Below the pieces are notes generated by a model that searched no databases, was not told the DNA's origin, and saw nothing but the letters and a program-made list of their open reading frames with translations. This document shows positions 19,225-27,395 of a stretch of 64,000 nt of DNA, one piece after another; the stretch's first letter is position 1, and the number at the start of each line of letters is the position of its first letter. Origin of the DNA: Bog-756 sp963806455 (GTDB lineage: Bacteria > Actinomycetota > Acidimicrobiia > Acidimicrobiales > RAAP-2). Position numbers and translations under genes: made by a program. Where the stretch lies: positions 1-64,000 of the forward strand of contig CAWDXZ010000006.1 in NCBI GenBank assembly GCA_963806455.1, in the 5' to 3' direction.

Positions 19225-20615
19225 GCCGGCGGCTGGGTGCGGGCCAGGTCCTCCTCGGTCGGGATCCGGGCCAGCCGGGCCTCCGCCGGCAGCAGGTCGG
19301 CGATGGCCGCCATGAGCACCTCGGTGTCGGCCACCGCGTCGGTGCGGCCCAGCGCCAGCGGGCGGCCGACGGTCACGCTGACCTCCGGTGGATGGCCGAG
19401 CGCGGCCATGATCGGCACCCTGGACGACCGGGGCCACACCCGCTCGGTACCCCACACGCCGATGGGCACGACCGGGGCGCCGGTCTGGGTGGCCAGGCGC
19501 GCCGCCCCGGTGTGGCCGTGAAGCACCGGGTCGAAGAACCGCTCACCCCGCGGGATGGTGCCCTGTGGCAGCACGATGACCACCTCGCCGGCCCGGAGGG
19601 CGGCCGTCGCCTGGCCCATGGGGTCGGCCGACCGATCGGAGGGCTTCTGGTCCCGCTCGACGGGGATGCCTCCGAGGGCCCGGGCCAGGCGCCCGACGAC
19701 GGGGGCATCGAACACCTCCTGCTTGGCCAGGAAGCGCACCGGACGGCCCAGGCGGGCGGCCACCAGCCCGATGGCGGCCACGTCGAAGTAGCTACGGTGG
19801 TTCGAGGCCAGCAGGACCGGGCCCCGCCTCGGGATGTGGTCCACGCCGGTGATCGAGAAGCGGGCGTAGGGGAAGGCCTCCGGGCGGAAGAAGGGCCGCA
19901 CCAGGTGGTAGGGCTCGAGCCCCGCCAGGGAGGGGATGCCCGGCGCCCGGTCCCAGTTCTCGAGCGGCCACCGCCGGGCCACGGCCACCGCCACCAGTCG
20001 GGGATCGGCGTTGAGGGGGTGCGGATGGCCCACGGCGTGGAGGAGGGGCAGATCGAAGAAGCTGTCCGAGTAGGCATGGGAGGTGGACAGGTCGATGCCG
20101 TTGTCGGCGGCCCACTCCCGGGCGGCAGCCAGCTTCCCGATACCCCAGACGAAGGGGCCGCCAAGACGGCCCGTGTAGCGTCCCTCCTCCACCCCGTAGC
20201 GGGTGGCGATCACGGCATCGAAGCCCAGCGCGTCGGCCAGGGGGGTGACCAAGTCCAGCGGGGAGGTCGTGGCCAGCACCAGGCCCAGGCCGTCCGCGCG
20301 GTGGGCGGCCAGGGCGGCCAGGGCCCAGGGCTGGACCAGATCGGTCAGCGGCTCCACCGCCCGCTTGCCCGCCCGCCGGGTGGCCTCGACCGAGCGTCCA
20401 CGCATGACCCGGGCCGCGGCCCGGGCCAGCCCGATGAAGGGAACCGACTCCCCGAACCGGTTGTAGAAGGCGTACATCAGCCGGTCGCCCGGCAGGTGAC
20501 GCCCGGGCGGCAGCACCCCCTCGGCCTCCATCGCCTCGTGGAAGACCGGGCCGCTGGCCGATCGCAGCAGCGTGCGGTCCAGATCGACGAACACGGCGCC
20601 CGGGGCAGCGGTCAT
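19221..20615 (-). CDS. HAD-IB hydrolase fused to PlsC-type acyltransferase
   Basis: This 464-residue fusion has an N-terminal HAD phosphatase domain with the full DLDRT motif (residues 11-15), ATTSPLD and SDSFFDLPLL. The C-terminal acyltransferase has NHRSYFD (HX4D, near 272), a PQGTIPRGERFF motif and PVVPIGVWG. The architecture matches the mycobacterial PlsC-like Rv2483c type. It should make phosphatidic acid, perhaps with a coupled phosphatase activity. First gene of the operon with murT and gatD (GTGA overlap), so membrane lipid and cell-wall precursor functions are co-transcribed. Confidence 0.87.
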   Translation of the reverse strand: MTAAPGAVFVDLDRTLLRSASGPVFHEAMEAEGVLPPGRHLPGDRLMYAFYNRFGESVPFIGLARAAARVMRGRSVEATRRAGKRAVEPLTDLVQPWALAALAAHRADGLGLVLATTSPLDLVTPLADALGFDAVIATRYGVEEGRYTGRLGGPFVWGIGKLAAAREWAADNGIDLSTSHAYSDSFFDLPLLHAVGHPHPLNADPRLVAVAVARRWPLENWDRAPGIPSLAGLEPYHLVRPFFRPEAFPYARFSITGVDHIPRRGPVLLASNHRSYFDVAAIGLVAARLGRPVRFLAKQEVFDAPVVGRLARALGGIPVERDQKPSDRSADPMGQATAALRAGEVVIVLPQGTIPRGERFFDPVLHGHTGAARLATQTGAPVVPIGVWGTERVWPRSSRVPIMAALGHPPEVSVTVGRPLALGRTDAVADTEVLMAAIADLLPAEARLARIPTEEDLARTQPPA

Positions 20616-20749
20616 GGCCTCACGCTACCGCCGGGAACGAGGCCGGGAGATTGCGGAGCGCCGGCTCCGGAGATGCCCGTCCGTCGGCCCGCCGGGCCGC
20701 CGCCGGATGGCCGACCAACGGCCGCACCGGAAAACCGGGGGCTGACGCG

Positions 20750-20787
20750 GCAAAGGGACCGCCAGGGGGGGAAGGCAGTCCCTTTGC
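20750..20787. repeat. Inverted repeat GCAAAGGGAC / GTCCCTTTGC
   Basis: Two perfect 10-base arms (20750-20759 and 20778-20787) are separated by 18 G-rich bases in the 291-base gap between the divergent acyltransferase operon and the LysR gene. No T run follows on either strand, so a simple terminator is unlikely. An operator or a leader hairpin of the acyltransferase mRNA is possible. Confidence 0.5.
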
Positions 20788-20882
20788 ACTGACTCAACAA
20801 GGATTAGGAGGGGGATTCCTGTGACCCTGTGGTCTCGGTGCATCGTATAACAGCCGCGAGCAATCAGTCAAGCAGCTTATTT

Positions 20883-20897
20883 CGATAACTGCTATCG
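20883..20897. promoter_or_regulatory. CGATA-N5-TATCG dyad, candidate LysR binding site
   Basis: The dyad lies 10-24 bases before the LysR gene ATG in an AT-richer patch (CTTATTTCGATAACTG). LysR proteins bind interrupted dyads near their own promoters, so autoregulation is likely. The site overlaps where the -10 box would be. Confidence 0.45.
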
Positions 20898-20906
20898 TGA
20901 TTAGCG

Positions 20907-21821
20907 ATGGAACTGAGGCACCTCCAGGCATTGACCGCCATCAGCGATCATGGCACCTTCTCGGCGGCGGCCGAGCACCTCAACACCGTCCAGTCCAACA
21001 TCTCGGCCCACGTGGCCCGGCTCGAGCGGGAGCTCGGGAGCCCCCTGGTCGACCGGGCCGATGGCCACCTCACCGAGGAGGGCATGGTGGTTGTGGCCCG
21101 GGCCCGGCGGATCCTCTCCGAGCTCGACGCTCTGGTGGCAGACGTCGCGGCCTGCCGGGACGAGGTGACCGGCACCGTCCGGGTGGGGATGATCGGCACG
21201 ACGGCACGGTGGCTGGTCCCGCGCCTCATGGACGTAGCCCGTAAGCGCCATCCGAAACTACGCCTGGTCGTGGTGGAGGGGACCACCACCGGCCTCGAGC
21301 CCCAGCTGGCGAGCGGCCAGCTGGACCTGGCCGTGCTCCACCTTCCCCTCACCGGCCGCGATCTCGTGGCCGGCCTGCTCTTCGAAGAGGACCTGGTCCT
21401 GGTGGTGCCGGACGGCCACGCCATGGCCGCCCCCCGGCGGGCCGTGACGCTCGAGGACCTCGCCGACTTGGAGCTGCTGCTGCCCCTGCCCGGAACGGCC
21501 TTCCGCGACGAGTTGGACGCCGTCACCCGTCCCCTCGGCATCACGCTGCTCCCCGCGGCAGAGATCGACGGGCTCCGTCTCATCGCCTCGCTCACCTTCG
21601 AGGGCTACGGGCCGGCCATCCTCCCCGCCACCGCCATCCCCGCCTTCCTCCGGGCCCAGTTCCACCCGGTGCCCATCGAGGGACTGCCACGCCGCCGGGT
21701 CGGGGTGGCCCAGCGCAGCCGCGGGCTCCCCTCCGCCCCCACCCGGGCCCTGCACGAGCTGTTGAAGACCGTGGTCTCCCTGCCCGAGGACCGGCCCGAC
21801 GGGGTCCACGTCGAACTCTGA
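20907..21821 (+). CDS. LysR-family transcriptional regulator
   Basis: The 304-residue protein has the N-terminal winged HTH of LysR regulators (MELRHLQALTAISDHGTFS, then AAEHLNTVQSNISAHVARLE). The periplasmic-binding-like effector domain follows from about residue 90 (GTVRVGMIGTTARWLVPRLM). It is a DNA-binding regulator of unknown effector. LysR proteins often control a divergent neighbour, here the HAD-PlsC/murT/gatD operon 291 bases away. The ATG is supported by the conserved N-terminus. Confidence 0.92.
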   Translation: MELRHLQALTAISDHGTFSAAAEHLNTVQSNISAHVARLERELGSPLVDRADGHLTEEGMVVVARARRILSELDALVADVAACRDEVTGTVRVGMIGTTARWLVPRLMDVARKRHPKLRLVVVEGTTTGLEPQLASGQLDLAVLHLPLTGRDLVAGLLFEEDLVLVVPDGHAMAAPRRAVTLEDLADLELLLPLPGTAFRDELDAVTRPLGITLLPAAEIDGLRLIASLTFEGYGPAILPATAIPAFLRAQFHPVPIEGLPRRRVGVAQRSRGLPSAPTRALHELLKTVVSLPEDRPDGVHVEL

Positions 21822-21835
21822 CCGGCCACGGCCGG
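21822..21835. terminator. Short hairpin CCGGCC-AC-GGCCGG between convergent genes
   Basis: A perfect 6-base dyad begins at the base after the LysR stop and lies eight bases before the end of the convergent GNAT gene. The stem is short and no T run follows, so a bidirectional terminator role is only suggested by position. Confidence 0.25.
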
Positions 21836-21842
21836 GGCGGCG

Positions 21843-22461
21843 TCAGCGCTCGGGGGGCCGGGGCTCGCGCCACATCCGCCAGATGGGCGGGCTCCCGACC
21901 TTCGACCGGTGCTCCTCGATCACCTCGAAACCGAAGCGGCGGTACAGGGGCACGTTCCGTTCCTTGGAGGACTCGAGATAGGCGGGCACACCGTCCTCGT
22001 CCGCCCTGGTCGAGCGCGGGCTGCATGAGGGCCGAGCCGATCCCCCGGCCCTGGCGGGCCGGCTCGGTCCCGAGTGTGGCGAGATACCAATGGGGCTCCT
22101 TGGGGTGGAGCGAGTCGATCTCGAACAGCAGGCGAAGGGCCCCGACGATGCGGGGGCTCATCAGGAACGGCAACGTCGGTAGCAGCTGGAACAGCTCGCG
22201 CAGGCCCTGGCGGTGCCGATCGGGAGGCCCCCACACCGCCGCCCCGTCGAGCGGGTCGGTCGTGTACACGTGGCCGTGGGGCAGGTACTGACGGCGCAGC
22301 TGCGAGGTGAAGAAGGAGTGGAGGCCGCGCTGGCGTCGCCGTTCACCGGCGAACATGAAGTTGGCCACCGGGTCGTCGGCGAAGGCGCGGACCAACATGT
22401 CGGCCAGGGCGGGGACGTCCGAGGACAGGGCCGGGCGGACGGATGGGCCGGCTCGTTCCAC
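21843..22461 (-). CDS. GNAT-family N-acetyltransferase, one frameshift
   Basis: Joined, the protein is about 206 residues. The acetyl-CoA binding motif reads TEPARQGRGIGSALMQPALD (motif A, R-Q-G-R-G-I-G). After a frame change near 22005-22015, the conserved end continues as AYLESSKERNVPLYRRFGFE and stops at 21843. It should transfer an acetyl group from acetyl-CoA to an amine; the substrate is unknown. One base gained or lost in the CCAGGGCGG stretch explains the break, so the gene may be intact in the organism. Confidence 0.8.
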
Positions 22462-22486
22462 GCCGAGATGGTAGCCCGGGCCCCTC

Positions 22487-23125
22487 TCAATTCATGGTGG
22501 GGTCGGGGGGGAACCCCGACACGACGGCCAGGGCGCCCCCCTGTCGGAGCAGCACCCTGCGCCACAGCCCCTCCGGGTCGGCCGAGACGAGGTCCGGAGC
22601 CCGGGCCGGCACCACGTACCACGAACCCTCTTCGATCTCGGCCTCCAACTGCCCCGAGTCCCACCCGGCGTAACCCGAGAAGAGCCGGGCGCCCACGATC
22701 GATTCGGCCAGCGGTGCGGGGTCGGCGGCCAGGTCCACGGTGCCGACGGGGCGTTCGGCGTCGACCAGCAGCCGCCAGCCGACCTGCCCCGAGGCGGCGT
22801 CGGCTGAGGTCAGCCTGGCCAGCCCGATCAGTGCGTTCCGAGCCACGGGCCCCCCGACGAACAGCTCGGCCGGCGGCGTAGCCAACGGATGCCACTGGGG
22901 CAGCAGCTCACGGACGGCCACACCGCCGGGGCGGTCGATGACCACGCCGAGGGCCCCGTGGTCGCCGTGATCGAGGACCAGCACCACCCGGCGGGCGAAG
23001 TTGGGATCCACCAGTCGCGGGGTGGCCACCAGCAGGAGGCCGGTCAGTACGTCGGGGCGCGGGCCACCTCCGTATGGCTCGAAGGCGCTGAACGGTTCCA
23101 AGGGCACGACCGCATGATGGCCCAT
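22487..23125 (-). CDS. YqgE/AlgH family protein
   Basis: The 212-residue product is a UPF0301 (YqgE/AlgH) protein: TGLLLVATPRLVDPNFARRV near the start, DHGDHGALGVVIDRP, ELFVGGPV, and RLFSGYAGWDSGQLEAEI with GSWYVV. The family is soluble and its molecular role is not settled. The ATG at 23125 gives the usual length and leaves 48 bases to the divergent enoyl-CoA hydratase start; longer readings would run through that gene. Confidence 0.88.
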   Translation of the reverse strand: MGHHAVVPLEPFSAFEPYGGGPRPDVLTGLLLVATPRLVDPNFARRVVLVLDHGDHGALGVVIDRPGGVAVRELLPQWHPLATPPAELFVGGPVARNALIGLARLTSADAASGQVGWRLLVDAERPVGTVDLAADPAPLAESIVGARLFSGYAGWDSGQLEAEIEEGSWYVVPARAPDLVSADPEGLWRRVLLRQGGALAVVSGFPPDPTMN

Positions 23126-23173
23126 CCGGACCGCCGAGTGGCGCAGACCGCTCCGGTCGGTGAGGCTGGGGCC

Positions 23174-23974
23174 ATGGCCCTCGTCTCGATCGAAGCGGTG
23201 AGCCCGGACGTGCGCGTGGTCACGCTGGACAATCCGCCCCGGCTCAACTCCATGTCGTTCGCACTGGTGTCCGACCTCTACGCCGCACTCGACGAGGTGG
23301 GCGCCGACAACAGCTGCCGGGTGGTCGTGTTCACCGGTGCGGGGCGGGCCTTCTGCTCGGGGCTCGAGCTCGAGCACGCCGGCCAGCCACCGGGCACCGA
23401 GGGCCTCGGCCGCCACCGGTTGGGCATGCGGGCCATGGCCTACATGGGCGGGGTCGTCCCGGCCATGCGCTCCATACCCCAGCCCATCATCGCCGCCATC
23501 AAGGGACCGGCGTACGGAGGGGGCATGTGCCTGACCCTCGGTGCGGACATCCGGTTGGCCGGCCGGTCGGCCGTGTTCTGCGGAGCGGGCATCAGCAACG
23601 GCCTGAGTGGGACCGAGCTCGGGGTGAGCTGGCTGCTTCCCCGGGCGGTGGGCACGTCCCACTCGGCCGAGATACTCCTCACCGGCAAGAAGGTCGACGC
23701 CGAGGAGGCCCTCCGGATCGGCCTGGTCTCACGGGTGGTGGAGGACGACAGGCTGCTGGCGGAGGCGGTCGAGACTGCGCAGGCCATGTGCGTGTTCAGC
23801 CCGTTCGGCCTGGCGCTGACCAAGGACACCATCTGGGCCTCGCTCGAGGTCGGCAGCCTCCAGGCCGCCGTCGACCTGGAGAACCGCACCCAGCTGCTCG
23901 CCGGCCACACCGGCAATCTCACCGAGGCGACGGCGGCGTTCAAGCAACGGCGCCCACCGGTCTACGTCGAGTAG
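23174..23974 (+). CDS. Enoyl-CoA hydratase/isomerase family protein
   Basis: This 266-residue crotonase-fold protein shows the oxyanion-hole pieces GAGRAFCSGLELEH and GPAYGGGMCLTLGADIRLA, and GTELGVSWLLPRAVG, whose Glu matches one catalytic Glu of the family. It would hydrate or isomerise enoyl-CoA thioesters in fatty acid degradation. Start ATG 23174 gives the standard N-terminus. A small Cys-motif gene begins eight bases after it and then an MFS gene overlaps that one, so the three may be co-transcribed. Confidence 0.9.
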   Translation: MALVSIEAVSPDVRVVTLDNPPRLNSMSFALVSDLYAALDEVGADNSCRVVVFTGAGRAFCSGLELEHAGQPPGTEGLGRHRLGMRAMAYMGGVVPAMRSIPQPIIAAIKGPAYGGGMCLTLGADIRLAGRSAVFCGAGISNGLSGTELGVSWLLPRAVGTSHSAEILLTGKKVDAEEALRIGLVSRVVEDDRLLAEAVETAQAMCVFSPFGLALTKDTIWASLEVGSLQAAVDLENRTQLLAGHTGNLTEATAAFKQRRPPVYVE

Positions 23975-23981
23975 CGGGTCG

Positions 23982-24245
23982 ATGGCCAAGGCCCGGCGGC
24001 GACGGCCGTCCCGCCCAGCGTCGGCCCGGTCGGATGGAACGGGGCGTGAGCACTGGCGTGCCGACGGCAAGGCGAAGACCCGGTTCCGAACCGAGGACGA
24101 CGCCAACCGGTCGGCCCTCCGGCTCCGGTTGGAGGAGGCCGCCGACCTCGGTCCCTACCCCTGCAGCTTCTGCGGCGGGTGGCACCTCGGCAACCGTGGG
24201 CCGCAAACCCACCACCGGCCCGGCCCGGGCGGTGCCGCTCGGTGA
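23982..24245 (+). CDS. Small basic protein with CxxC and GGWHLG motif
   Basis: This 87-residue protein is Arg/Lys rich and ends with YPCSFCGGWHLGNRG, a C-x2-C followed by Trp-His that could be a minimal zinc knuckle. I recognise this ending from short uncharacterised actinobacterial proteins but not a function. It begins eight bases after the enoyl-CoA hydratase stop, and its TGA overlaps the GTG of the MFS gene. Confidence 0.65.
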   Translation: MAKARRRRPSRPASARSDGTGREHWRADGKAKTRFRTEDDANRSALRLRLEEAADLGPYPCSFCGGWHLGNRGPQTHHRPGPGGAAR

Positions 24246-25477
24246 GCATGGCGCCCGAGCCCTCGAGCCGGCTGGTCCGCACCCTCACGGCCACGGTCGT
24301 GATCCAGTGGATGGGGGCGACGGCGGTGGTGCCGATGCTGCCGGTCTACATCCGCCACCTCGGCGGCTCCGACGCCCTGGCCGGTGCCGTGATGGCCTCG
24401 TTCTACGCCGCCGGTGTCCTCTCCCAGTACCCCATGGGCCGGTTGGCCGACCGGCTCGGCTGCCGGCCGGTGCTGATCGGCGGCCTCGCCACGTACGGTG
24501 TGGCCAGCTTCTCCTTCCTGCTCCCCATCGAGGCCCACACCGCCGTGGCCCTGCGGGCCCTCCAGGGGGCGGGAGCCGGGGCGGCCACGGTCGCCGGCCT
24601 GGCCCTCATCTCGGGCTCGGTGCCGATCGAGCGCCGGGGACGCGCCTTCGCCGCCGTCTACGCCGGTGAGCTTGCCGGTATGGCCGTCGGTCCCCTGGTC
24701 GGAAGCATCGTGGGTGTCCGGCACATGGGGTCGATGTTCCTCGCCTCGGGCCTTCTCTCCTTCGGAGCCTGCCTCCCTGCCCTTCGGCTCCGCGCCCCGG
24801 GCCGGCGCGCCGTCCCGCCACCGGCCGGGACGGCGGCGAGCTCGACCGGGCGGCTGGACCTCGGCCCCTCGATGGTGGGGGCGCTCATCTGTGCCGGGGT
24901 CATCGGGCTCACCAGCGGCGTCTACGACATCTGCTGGACCCTGCTGCTGTTGGCCAGGGGCGCATCGGGTCTGGAGATCGGTATCTCCTGGACGCTGTTC
25001 GCCGTGCCCTTCGTGCTGGCGGCCCGTCCCAGCGGTTGGCTCGCCGACCACATGGACCGCCGAGCGCTGGTGTTGGCCGGACTGGGCCTGTCCACCGCAC
25101 TGTGTGCCTCGTACCCGTTCATCCACAACGTCCCGGCCCTGGTGGTCCTCGGGGCGCTGGAGGCCATGGGGTTCGCCGCGGCCATGCCGGCTGTCCAGTC
25201 GCTGCTCACCCAGGGCTCCCGTCCGTCCGAGGTCGGCCGCGTCCAGGGACTGTTCGCCACCAGTCAGACGGCGTGCACCGCGGTGTCCGCCGCCGGGGCG
25301 GGGGCGGCGTTCGCCGTCGCCGCCTGGCTGCCCTTCATCAGCGTGGTGGCGGCGGTGACCGTGGCGCTCGGCGTCACGGCCGTCGTCTGGAGGTCGGTCC
25401 CCGGGAGGGTCGGGCCACCCGAAACGCCCGCCGGCCCCACGTTGGCCGAGGCGGTGGGCGAACCCCTGCGGATCTAG
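24242..25477 (+). CDS. MFS transporter
   Basis: The 411-residue integral membrane protein has about 12 hydrophobic segments and the MFS loop signature GRLADRLGCRPVLIGG between segments 2 and 3. It is partly repeated in the second half as GWLADHMDRRALVLAG. It exports or imports small molecules by a proton-driven mechanism; the substrate is unknown. GTG 24242 gives a GTGA overlap with the preceding stop; ATG 24248 is the alternative. Its TAG shares the bases CTAG with the convergent mscL stop. Confidence 0.9.
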   Translation: MSMAPEPSSRLVRTLTATVVIQWMGATAVVPMLPVYIRHLGGSDALAGAVMASFYAAGVLSQYPMGRLADRLGCRPVLIGGLATYGVASFSFLLPIEAHTAVALRALQGAGAGAATVAGLALISGSVPIERRGRAFAAVYAGELAGMAVGPLVGSIVGVRHMGSMFLASGLLSFGACLPALRLRAPGRRAVPPPAGTAASSTGRLDLGPSMVGALICAGVIGLTSGVYDICWTLLLLARGASGLEIGISWTLFAVPFVLAARPSGWLADHMDRRALVLAGLGLSTALCASYPFIHNVPALVVLGALEAMGFAAAMPAVQSLLTQGSRPSEVGRVQGLFATSQTACTAVSAAGAGAAFAVAAWLPFISVVAAVTVALGVTAVVWRSVPGRVGPPETPAGPTLAEAVGEPLRI

Positions 25478-25893
25478 CCGGCCACCGGCACATCGCTGGC
25501 GCAGTACTTGCACTTGACGGCACCGACGGGGAGATCGTCCGACAGGCAGCTGGGACAGGTCTTGACCGGTGCCGGTTCACCGAAGACCGTCTCACCTCGC
25601 TTCTTCATGTAGGCGCGGTACGGGACGACGAGGACGGCGTAGATGACCGCCATGAAGATGAGGAAGTAGACGATGGCCGCCACGAAGGCTCCCAGGTCGA
25701 TCCTCTGACCGTTGATGGTCCACCCGAGGCCGAGTGACGAATTTCCCCCACCTTCGGCCGCGTTCACCAGAGGCGTGATGATGTTGTCGGTGAAGGACTT
25801 GATCAACGTGCTGAACGCCAGCGCGACCACAAGGCCCACGGCGATGACGATCAGCTCGCCCTGCATGAGGAAATTCCGGAATCCCTTGAGCAT
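25474..25893 (-). CDS. mscL: Large-conductance mechanosensitive channel MscL with C-terminal zinc ribbon
   Basis: The 139-residue protein begins MLKGFRNFLMQGELIVIAVG, with the MscL first membrane helix and pore segment (about residues 13-40). A second helix follows at about 68-92. The last 30 residues add TCPSC and CKYC, a four-cysteine ribbon in place of the usual C-terminal helix bundle. The channel opens under membrane tension to release solutes on osmotic downshock. The ATG is supported by GGAGGA six bases upstream. Confidence 0.92.
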   Translation of the reverse strand: MLKGFRNFLMQGELIVIAVGLVVALAFSTLIKSFTDNIITPLVNAAEGGGNSSLGLGWTINGQRIDLGAFVAAIVYFLIFMAVIYAVLVVPYRAYMKKRGETVFGEPAPVKTCPSCLSDDLPVGAVKCKYCASDVPVAG

Positions 25894-25985
25894 CGTTCCT
25901 CCATTCGGAGTGTCGACCGCCCCGGTGTCGCGTTCCGGACCATCTTCCCCCCTCGACCCGCACGGCACAAGCACGACGGATGTGG

Positions 25986-26471
25986 TCAAGCCAATCCGGC
26001 GTGGATGGACGCGGTCCAACGGCCGGTGGTCGGCACGGTGCAGGCGAAGGTGGCCGCCGCCAGAAGCCACTCCATCACTGCCTGGTCCTCGGCGTCGGCC
26101 GGCACCTGGGCCACCAGCCCCCGTCTCGGATGGTCCTGGGTGACCCGCCAGCCGTCGGGCAAGGGCAGGCCGATGTCGCGCAGCTTCCAGGCGAGGCGGG
26201 GGCCGGCAGCGTGCTGCAGCCCGACCGTGGTCGGCTTGACCGTCCCGTTGGACGCCCGACGGCCGGGCATCCAGGTGACGGTCGGGACCTTGTGGGTCGA
26301 CCCGCCGAGGAAGGCGAACGGACCGGGGCCGGGGGGGACGTGCTCGTCGGCGATGACGGGCTGCACATTGATCCACCCGGTCCTCTGGACGGCCACCTCC
26401 GCCATGCGGGCCAGCAGCTCCGGGTCGTCATGGGCGACGAACTCCAACTCCACCGGCCTGGCCCGGGTCAC
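25986..26471 (-). CDS. Conserved protein of unknown function, coupled to LLM oxidoreductase
   Basis: The 161-residue soluble protein contains ELEFVAHDDPELLARMAEVA and GPFAFLGGSTHKVPTVTWMPGRR, with a WVTQ-like DGWRVTQDHPRRG segment. I do not recognise the family. The GTG at 26471 overlaps the stop of the upstream luciferase-like oxidoreductase (GTGA), so the two are translated together and probably act in one pathway. No membrane segment or catalytic motif is evident. Confidence 0.75.
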   Translation of the reverse strand: MTRARPVELEFVAHDDPELLARMAEVAVQRTGWINVQPVIADEHVPPGPGPFAFLGGSTHKVPTVTWMPGRRASNGTVKPTTVGLQHAAGPRLAWKLRDIGLPLPDGWRVTQDHPRRGLVAQVPADAEDQAVMEWLLAAATFACTVPTTGRWTASIHAGLA

Positions 26472-27373
26472 GTCTGGAGGTCGAGCACGCCGTCGGCCAA
26501 CGATTCGAGCTCGGCGCGCCAGGAGGTCGGCGTCACCAGGGGGCGGACCACGAACTTGGAGAATCCCACGCCGACGAAGCGCTCGATCATGGCCCGCAGG
26601 CCACCGATGCCCTCCGGCACCACCTCGCTCGGGTCCACACCACGTCGCAGTGCGGCCAGAGCCCGGGTCTGGGCGGCGTCGAGCGGACCGTCGGCGTAGG
26701 CGATGGAGACGCCGAAATGCTCCGGGCTGATGGCGCGGCCGGCCTTGGAGGCGGCGTCGTCGACCACCACGCGAGCCCGGGCCACTTCCTCGGGTGTGCA
26801 CGCCGACGGGAGCCAACCGTCAGCCAGACGGCCGCAGCGGGCGAGGGCGTCGGGGACCATGCCTCCCGTCCAGACCTCGAGGGGCTGCTGGGCGGGCCGC
26901 GGCGCCAGTACCACGTCGTCGAACCGGCCGGCCTCCCCGTCATGGGTGACCCGCTCCCCCGCCCACAGCTGCCGCAGCAGAGGGATCATCTCCTCCATCA
27001 GCCGGCCCTTGGCGGGAGGGGCGACGCCCACGGCTCCTGACTCGTGACGGCGGGGCAGCCCGGGCACGAAGGTGACCAGCAGGCGCCCCGAGGACAGGAC
27101 GTCGAGGCTGGCCAGCTGCTTCGCCAGCCGGACCACGTTGCGGCCGGGCAGGAGCATGGTGGTACCCAGCTTCAGATGCGGGTTGCGGGCCGCGGCGTAG
27201 GCCAGGCCGGCCATGGGGTCGAGCGTCGGTGCGGTCAGGACCTCGGGCAGCCAGATGGAATCGAAACCCAGGCGGTCGAGGTCGTCGACGACCTCACCGA
27301 AATTCGAGACGGGAGCCGGGACCGCACCCATCCCGACACCGATCCGGACTTTCACCGCCGGCTCCGGCCCCAC
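26468..27373 (-). CDS. Luciferase-like monooxygenase, probable F420-dependent oxidoreductase
   Basis: The 301-residue TIM-barrel protein of the LLM class shows KVRIGVGMGAVPAPVSNFGE, LGFDSIWLPEVL, LKLGTTMLLPGRN, the SSGRLLVTFVPG segment and EVWTGGMVPDALARCGRLAD GWLPS. Members use reduced F420 or FMN to act on varied substrates; actinobacterial ones mostly use F420, which is an inference here. ATG 27373 is used; a GTG six codons downstream is equally near the conserved start. It ends overlapping the following unknown gene. Confidence 0.85.
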   Translation of the reverse strand: MGPEPAVKVRIGVGMGAVPAPVSNFGEVVDDLDRLGFDSIWLPEVLTAPTLDPMAGLAYAAARNPHLKLGTTMLLPGRNVVRLAKQLASLDVLSSGRLLVTFVPGLPRRHESGAVGVAPPAKGRLMEEMIPLLRQLWAGERVTHDGEAGRFDDVVLAPRPAQQPLEVWTGGMVPDALARCGRLADGWLPSACTPEEVARARVVVDDAASKAGRAISPEHFGVSIAYADGPLDAAQTRALAALRRGVDPSEVVPEGIGGLRAMIERFVGVGFSKFVVRPLVTPTSWRAELESLADGVLDLQT

Positions 27374-27395
27374 GGCGTCGCCGCCCGATCCGGGG

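Noticed and set aside
24155..25513. A 452-codon minus-strand frame opposite the MFS gene
   Set aside because: Gly/Gln/His/Arg-rich shadow typical of the strand opposite a GC-rich gene, without homology.
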